9,347 nucleotides of DNA, from NCBI GenBank assembly GCA_013287095.1, contig JABDEJ010000082.1, positions 1 to 9,347 on the forward strand, in the 5' to 3' direction. The number at the start of each line of letters is the position of its first letter. Position 1 is the first letter of the stretch. The notes beneath the pieces were generated by a model that saw only the letters and a program-made list of their open reading frames with translations, had not been told where the DNA came from and made no database searches. This document shows positions 6,618-9,347 of the stretch, piece by piece. This DNA comes from Bacteroidota bacterium. Lineage in GTDB: Bacteria; Bacteroidota; Bacteroidia; CAILMK01. The translations under genes were made by a program, and so were the position numbers.

Positions 6618-6637
6618 ATAATTCAGCAATAATTATT
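6617..6637 (+). repeat. AT-rich inverted repeat at the end of the HEPN-like gene
   Basis: AATAATT and AATTATT are perfect 7-nt reverse complements around a 7-nt spacer, beginning at the last base of the stop codon. The stem has no G-C pairs and no T-run follows, so it is a poor intrinsic terminator. ATTCAG also occurs twice here (6621 and 6635). Confidence 0.3.
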
Positions 6638-6653
6638 CAGACATTATCTCATT

Positions 6654-7724
6654 TTGATCTCCCACAAAAAATTAGAGCATTTTACCAAAGAAGTTTTTAC
6701 TTCTCTTGGCATACCGAATCATGTAGCTATTGTGGCGGCAGAGAACCTTGTAAGAGCTGACCTGCGTGGGATAGACAGCCATGGTGTGGCGCGATTGAGC
6801 GGATTTGTAAGACTGATAAAGGCAGGTCGAATTAATGTCAATGCAAAACCTAATATCACTTACGAAACGGCCTCTACCGCAACATTTGATGGAGATGCAG
6901 GCCTCGGATTATATGTTGCCAATGAGGCCATGAAAATTGCGATAGAAAAAGCAGAAATATGCGGGAGCGGTTGGGTAGCCGTTAAAAATTCGTCCCATTT
7001 TGGAATTGCTGCCTCACATGCGGAAATGGCTATCGGATATGATATGATCGGGTTAGCGATGACGAATGCTTCACCCCTGGTGGCCCCCGCAGGCGCCAGT
7101 GAAGGATACCTGGGTACAAATCCTATTTGCATAGCGGTTCCGGCAGGTAAGTATAAGCCCTTTTTACTGGATATGGCTACTTCGGCCGCCGCCAATGGCA
7201 AACTTGAAATAGCACAACGAAAAAATGCACCTATTCCATCCGGATGGGCTCAAACTGATGTTGGAAATCATACCACAAATGCACATGCTTTGAAAGACGG
7301 CGGTTCTTTGCTCCCATTGGGCAGTGATATAGATCACGGGTACCATAAAGGATATGGATTGGGTGCGATGGTGGATATATTGACCGGCGTCCTTTCCGGT
7401 GCCAATTTCGGGGCATGGGTACCACCTTTCGTTCACTTTCTTGATGTAAAACAAAGTGTAGGAGAGGGGATCGGGCATTTTGTTGGTGCATGGAAAATAG
7501 ATGCCTTTCAACCGGCATCTGAGTTTAAAGCAAGGATGGATACCTGGATAGAAGGTGTAAAGGGCCTGAAAAAAAATGAAGGGATCGAAGAAGTTTTGAT
7601 CCCGGGCGAACCGGAGTACCGGGCTGAAGAAATAAGGCTACAATATGGTGTGCTACTGAATGATAAGGTCATTACCGACCTGGAGAATCTGGCTAAAGAA
7701 TTGGATCTGAAATTAGATATTTAA
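6654..7724 (+). CDS. Type-2 malate/L-lactate dehydrogenase (Ldh_2 family)
   Basis: NAD(P)-dependent oxidoreductase of the malate/L-lactate/ureidoglycolate dehydrogenase family, distinct in fold from classical LDH and MDH; it reduces 2-oxo acids or oxidises 2-hydroxy acids in the cytoplasm. Family signatures are ADLRGIDSHGVARL (35-48, with probable catalytic H43), VKNSSHFGIAASHAE (110-124), AMTNASPLVAPAG (135-147), YLGTNP (152-157), LLDMATSAAANGK (171-183), IPSGWAQTDVGNHTT (194-208) and HKGYGL (231-236). At 356 residues it is full length. The start is assigned to TTG at 6654 because the family begins M-I-(I)-S-x-K-x-L and no ATG occurs before the conserved region; TCATTTTG at 6649-6656 also resembles a -7 element, so the true start is uncertain. 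The exact substrate (malate, lactate, sulfolactate) cannot be decided. Lactate would fit the nearby lutA. Confidence 0.9.
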   Translation: MISHKKLEHFTKEVFTSLGIPNHVAIVAAENLVRADLRGIDSHGVARLSGFVRLIKAGRINVNAKPNITYETASTATFDGDAGLGLYVANEAMKIAIEKAEICGSGWVAVKNSSHFGIAASHAEMAIGYDMIGLAMTNASPLVAPAGASEGYLGTNPICIAVPAGKYKPFLLDMATSAAANGKLEIAQRKNAPIPSGWAQTDVGNHTTNAHALKDGGSLLPLGSDIDHGYHKGYGLGAMVDILTGVLSGANFGAWVPPFVHFLDVKQSVGEGIGHFVGAWKIDAFQPASEFKARMDTWIEGVKGLKKNEGIEEVLIPGEPEYRAEEIRLQYGVLLNDKVITDLENLAKELDLKLDI

Positions 7725-7737
7725 AATCGGGAAATCC

Positions 7738-7773
7738 ATAAACAATATTTTTTCGTACATCTGTATTGTTTAT
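7738..7773. repeat. Perfect 10-bp inverted repeat between the dehydrogenase and ispE
   Basis: ATAAACAATA (7738-7747) and TATTGTTTAT (7764-7773) are exact reverse complements with a 16-nt spacer that includes a T-run. The repeat begins 13 nt after the dehydrogenase stop and ends 26 nt before the ispE ATG. It may be an operator overlapping the ispE promoter or a weak hairpin at the end of the upstream transcript. The stem is nearly all A-T, which argues against an efficient terminator. Confidence 0.45.
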
Positions 7774-7799
7774 TGTATCGTTATGATAAAAATCCACCG

Positions 7800-8603
7800 A
7801 TGATAACGTTCCCGAATGCAAAAATCAATCTGGGCCTATACGTCACAGGCGAAAGGGAGGATGGTTTTCACAATATTGAAAGCATCTTTTATCCTGTTCC
7901 TTTTTGCGATGTTTTGGAAGTTATTGAATCTGATCATTTCTCATTTGAATGCGAAGGGATCCAGGTTACCGGCAACCCGGAGGATAATCTTAGTGTAAAA
8001 GCATATCGCCTTCTTCAAACCATTTTTGACCTGCCACCTGTAAATATGTTCCTGTTAAAAAACATACCAGTGGGGGCTGGATTGGGAGGCGGTTCTTCCG
8101 ATGCATCTTTTGCATTAAAATTGTTAAATGATCTTTTTAACCTGAATCTTAGCGTAGGAATTTTAACGAATTATGCTTCAGTGCTTGGCAGTGATTGCCC
8201 TTTCTTCATAACCAATTATCCTGCTTATGTCTTTGGCCGGGGAGAATTGATGGAAGCTGTAAATATTAATTTATCAGGTTGTTATATCGTTATTGTTTGT
8301 CCGGGCATCCATATTCCAACAGCGGAAGCATACCAGAACATCAAATCCTTTTCAACTTTGAAAATACCCATGCCGCACCAGGTTTTGCGGGACAAGCAAT
8401 TCTGGAAAGAAACCTTAAAAAATGATTTTGAGGATTATGCTTTTACAAGATATCCAGTCATAAAGGAAATAAAAGAACAGATGTATGCTTCGGGGGCATT
8501 CTTTGCATCCATGAGCGGAAGCGGTTCAGCGGTTTATGGACTTTTTAAAATCAAGCCAGATATTAGTTTTGAAAAATATAAAGTTTGGGAAGCGGAATTG
8601 TAA
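7800..8603 (+). CDS. ispE: 4-diphosphocytidyl-2-C-methyl-D-erythritol kinase
   Basis: GHMP-family kinase that phosphorylates the 2-hydroxyl of CDP-methylerythritol using ATP, the fourth step of the MEP isoprenoid pathway in the cytoplasm. Visible motifs: FPNAKINLGLYV (4-15, with substrate-binding K8 and N10), DGFHNIESIFYPV (21-33), the ATP-binding glycine-rich loop PVGAGLGGGSSDAS (90-103), LGSDCPFF (129-136, with probable catalytic D132) and the third GHMP motif MSGSGSAVYGLF (238-249). The ATG at 7800 gives 267 residues and the family start MITFPNAKIN. An upstream in-frame TTG at 7773 would add nine residues unlike the family and lies in the inverted repeat. A separate promoter is likely, since 75 nt separate it from the dehydrogenase. 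The length is slightly short of the usual 270-290, which is normal for Bacteroidota. Confidence 0.95.
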   Translation: MITFPNAKINLGLYVTGEREDGFHNIESIFYPVPFCDVLEVIESDHFSFECEGIQVTGNPEDNLSVKAYRLLQTIFDLPPVNMFLLKNIPVGAGLGGGSSDASFALKLLNDLFNLNLSVGILTNYASVLGSDCPFFITNYPAYVFGRGELMEAVNINLSGCYIVIVCPGIHIPTAEAYQNIKSFSTLKIPMPHQVLRDKQFWKETLKNDFEDYAFTRYPVIKEIKEQMYASGAFFASMSGSGSAVYGLFKIKPDISFEKYKVWEAEL

Positions 8604-8619
8604 AACTGCCTTCTCAATA

Positions 8620-8633
8620 CTGATTTTTATCAG
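8620..8633 (+). terminator. Weak hairpin after ispE, possible terminator
   Basis: CTGAT-tttt-ATCAG forms a 5-bp stem with a 4-nt loop, 17 nt after the ispE stop and between convergent genes. The stem is short and no clear T-run follows on the plus strand, so terminator function is uncertain. Confidence 0.25.
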
Positions 8634-8655
8634 GTGTGCTTTCCTTGCGTATTCT

Positions 8656-8663
8656 TAGTTTTG
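8656..8663 (+). promoter_or_regulatory. TAnnTTTG match pointing into the antisense strand of the 8686-9051 gene
   Basis: TAGTTTTG followed by C is an exact -7 match on the plus strand, 22 nt beyond the 3' end of the minus-strand gene. If active, it would make RNA antisense to that gene. A few such matches are expected by chance in a window this size, so support is weak. Confidence 0.25.
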
Positions 8664-8685
8664 CAGAACCTTCGATATGCAAAAA

Positions 8686-9051
8686 CTATTCGTAGATAAA
8701 CTTCTCCTCGAACTTAAAGAACTCCTCTTTAAGGTCGTTGAACTTTCCCTTGAAGGCTTTCACTTCATCACCCATTTTCTGATGTTCTTCCATTCTTTCT
8801 GCGGCATTTTCATGTGCGATGGCCTTGTCATGGGCCGTGATTTTTTTGGCCATATCCTTAAACTGGTCCTGCATATTGTCAAACCTGCTTTGAAATTCTT
8901 CCATTTTAGCAGTATCAGGTCCGAGTTTAATGCCTTCTACCAGTTTGATTACCACACGGCTGTAATACGCAAGTTCGTTGCGCCATGCCGTAATGTCTTC
9001 CATCCAGCCCAGATGGTCTTCATGCAAGGTTTCTATGTTCTTGATTTCCAT
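8686..9051 (-). CDS. Small charged, helical protein of unknown function
   Basis: I cannot name the family. The 121-residue product is almost entirely helical and highly charged, with no signal peptide or membrane segment. The N-terminus has LHEDHLGWMEDITAWRNEL (9-27), a His-Trp pattern (L-x2-DH-x2-W) that I recall from short uncharacterised Bacteroidota proteins. The C-terminal two thirds (about 47-118) are rich in Glu, Lys, Asp, Phe and Met with heptad-like spacing, suggesting a coiled coil or helical bundle (FQSRFDNMQDQFKDMAKKI; EVKAFKGKFNDLKEEFFKFE). Several histidines (H10, H13 and a later cluster) could bind metal, but no hemerythrin motif is complete. The opposite strand is also open (8677-9144), but its product is the Phe/Leu/His-rich sequence expected from the complement of Glu/Lys-rich codons. 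It is convergent with ispE and divergent from the MBL-fold gene. Confidence 0.8.
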   Translation of the reverse strand: MEIKNIETLHEDHLGWMEDITAWRNELAYYSRVVIKLVEGIKLGPDTAKMEEFQSRFDNMQDQFKDMAKKITAHDKAIAHENAAERMEEHQKMGDEVKAFKGKFNDLKEEFFKFEEKFIYE

Positions 9052-9107
9052 GTATCAGAGATATTTAAAGTGAATTTAATAGTTAAAAGTTACAGGCTTA
9101 TTCCGAT

Positions 9108-9123
9108 ATTTGCCTGCGCAAAT
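9108..9123. promoter_or_regulatory. Palindrome between divergent genes, possible operator
   Basis: ATTTGC-ctgc-GCAAAT is a perfect 6-bp inverted repeat with a 4-nt spacer, in the 89-bp gap between the small helical gene (minus) and the MBL-fold gene (plus). It overlaps GATATTTG (9105-9112), one mismatch from the -7 element for the plus-strand gene, so a bound protein could block that promoter. Confidence 0.35.
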
Positions 9124-9140
9124 CATCAAACAAAATTAAT

Positions 9141-9347
9141 ATGATTTTACATCAGTTTGAAGCAAAAGGTTTATCTCATTTTTCCTATGCCGTTGGCGAT
9201 GACACTACAAAGGAGATTGCGATTATTGACCCGGAAAGAGATATACAAACATATATGTCTTATGCAGAGGCAAATGGCTTAAAAATAAAATACATTCTCG
9301 AAACCCATATTCATGCTGATTTTGATTCGGGTGCCAAAGAGCTTGGC
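9141..9347 (+). CDS. MBL-fold metallohydrolase, persulfide-dioxygenase-like (ETHE1/CstB type), 3' end outside window
   Basis: The first 69 residues of a metallo-beta-lactamase-fold protein. HQFEAKGLSHFSYAVGDD (4-21), IIDPERD (28-34) and the metal motif ETHIHADFDSG (54-64) are visible. H56, H58 and D60 are the first metal ligands. In classical MBL enzymes the residue after the Asp is His; here it is Phe, as in the THxHADF-xSG form found in persulfide dioxygenases with or without C-terminal rhodanese domains. Such enzymes oxidise glutathione or CoA persulfide to sulfite with non-haem iron. The ATG at 9141 fits the family start. The rest runs off the window, so presence of a rhodanese domain and the complete ligand set cannot be judged. 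It is divergent from the small helical gene. Confidence 0.85.
   Translation, partial: MILHQFEAKGLSHFSYAVGDDTTKEIAIIDPERDIQTYMSYAEANGLKIKYILETHIHADFDSGAKELG

Noticed and set aside
7773..7799. TTG start for ispE at 7773
   Set aside because: It adds nine residues unlike IspE N-termini; MITFPNAKIN at 7800 is the usual start.
8677..9144. 155-codon plus-strand frame opposite the small helical gene
   Set aside because: Its product is rich in Phe, Leu, His and Val in the way expected from the complement of Glu/Lys/Asp-rich codons. The minus-strand product has coherent helical structure and a family-like N-terminus.

Overview
The window looks like chromosomal DNA from a member of the Bacteroidota, probably near Chitinophagia/Sphingobacteriia. 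Three things point there. First, there are exact matches to the Bacteroidota -7 promoter element TAnnTTTG directly upstream of genes (1017-1024 before tatA, 4675-4682 before lutA). Second, Shine-Dalgarno sequences are mostly weak or absent. Third, the proteins look typical of the phylum: an NDH-2 opening with IPDS-(x)2-RVVIIGGGFAG, a TatA with the FGGKK hinge, and a periplasmic MltD with LysM repeats. The lineage is inferred from these features; no database was searched.

Layout from left to right. Positions 1-946 (minus) hold the N-terminal 315 residues of a type II NADH dehydrogenase cut by the window edge. A divergent promoter region of about 107 bp separates it from a tight plus-strand operon, tatA (1054-1269), gatA (1296-2735) and mltD (2732-4480); gatA and mltD share an ATGA overlap. 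The 208-bp gap 4481-4688 holds a 185-bp element whose two ends are inverted arrays of degenerate heptamers, followed at once by a promoter that should give an almost leaderless transcript of lutA (4689-5408).

The 205-bp gap 5409-5613 holds two short palindromes and leads into an AT-rich two-gene cassette (5614-6117 and 6093-6617, overlapping by 25 nt). The first protein is unrecognised and the second resembles the HEPN fold; this is the least explained part of the window and a candidate toxin-antitoxin or defence-type module. After it come a type-2 malate/lactate dehydrogenase (6654-7724, TTG start), a 10-bp inverted repeat, ispE (7800-8603), a convergent small charged helical protein of unknown function (8686-9051, minus), and the start of a persulfide-dioxygenase-like metallo-beta-lactamase-fold protein (9141 to the edge). 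No intergenic gap exceeds about 210 bp. I saw no rRNA, tRNA, CRISPR array, transposase or integrase.

Most genes are housekeeping: respiratory NADH oxidation (NDH-2), protein export (TatA), tRNA-dependent amidation (GatA), cell-wall turnover (MltD), lactate/malate oxidation (LutA and the Ldh_2-family enzyme) and MEP-pathway isoprenoid synthesis (IspE). The AT-rich cassette lies exactly between the two genes of possible lactate/malate metabolism, so it may be a recent insertion.
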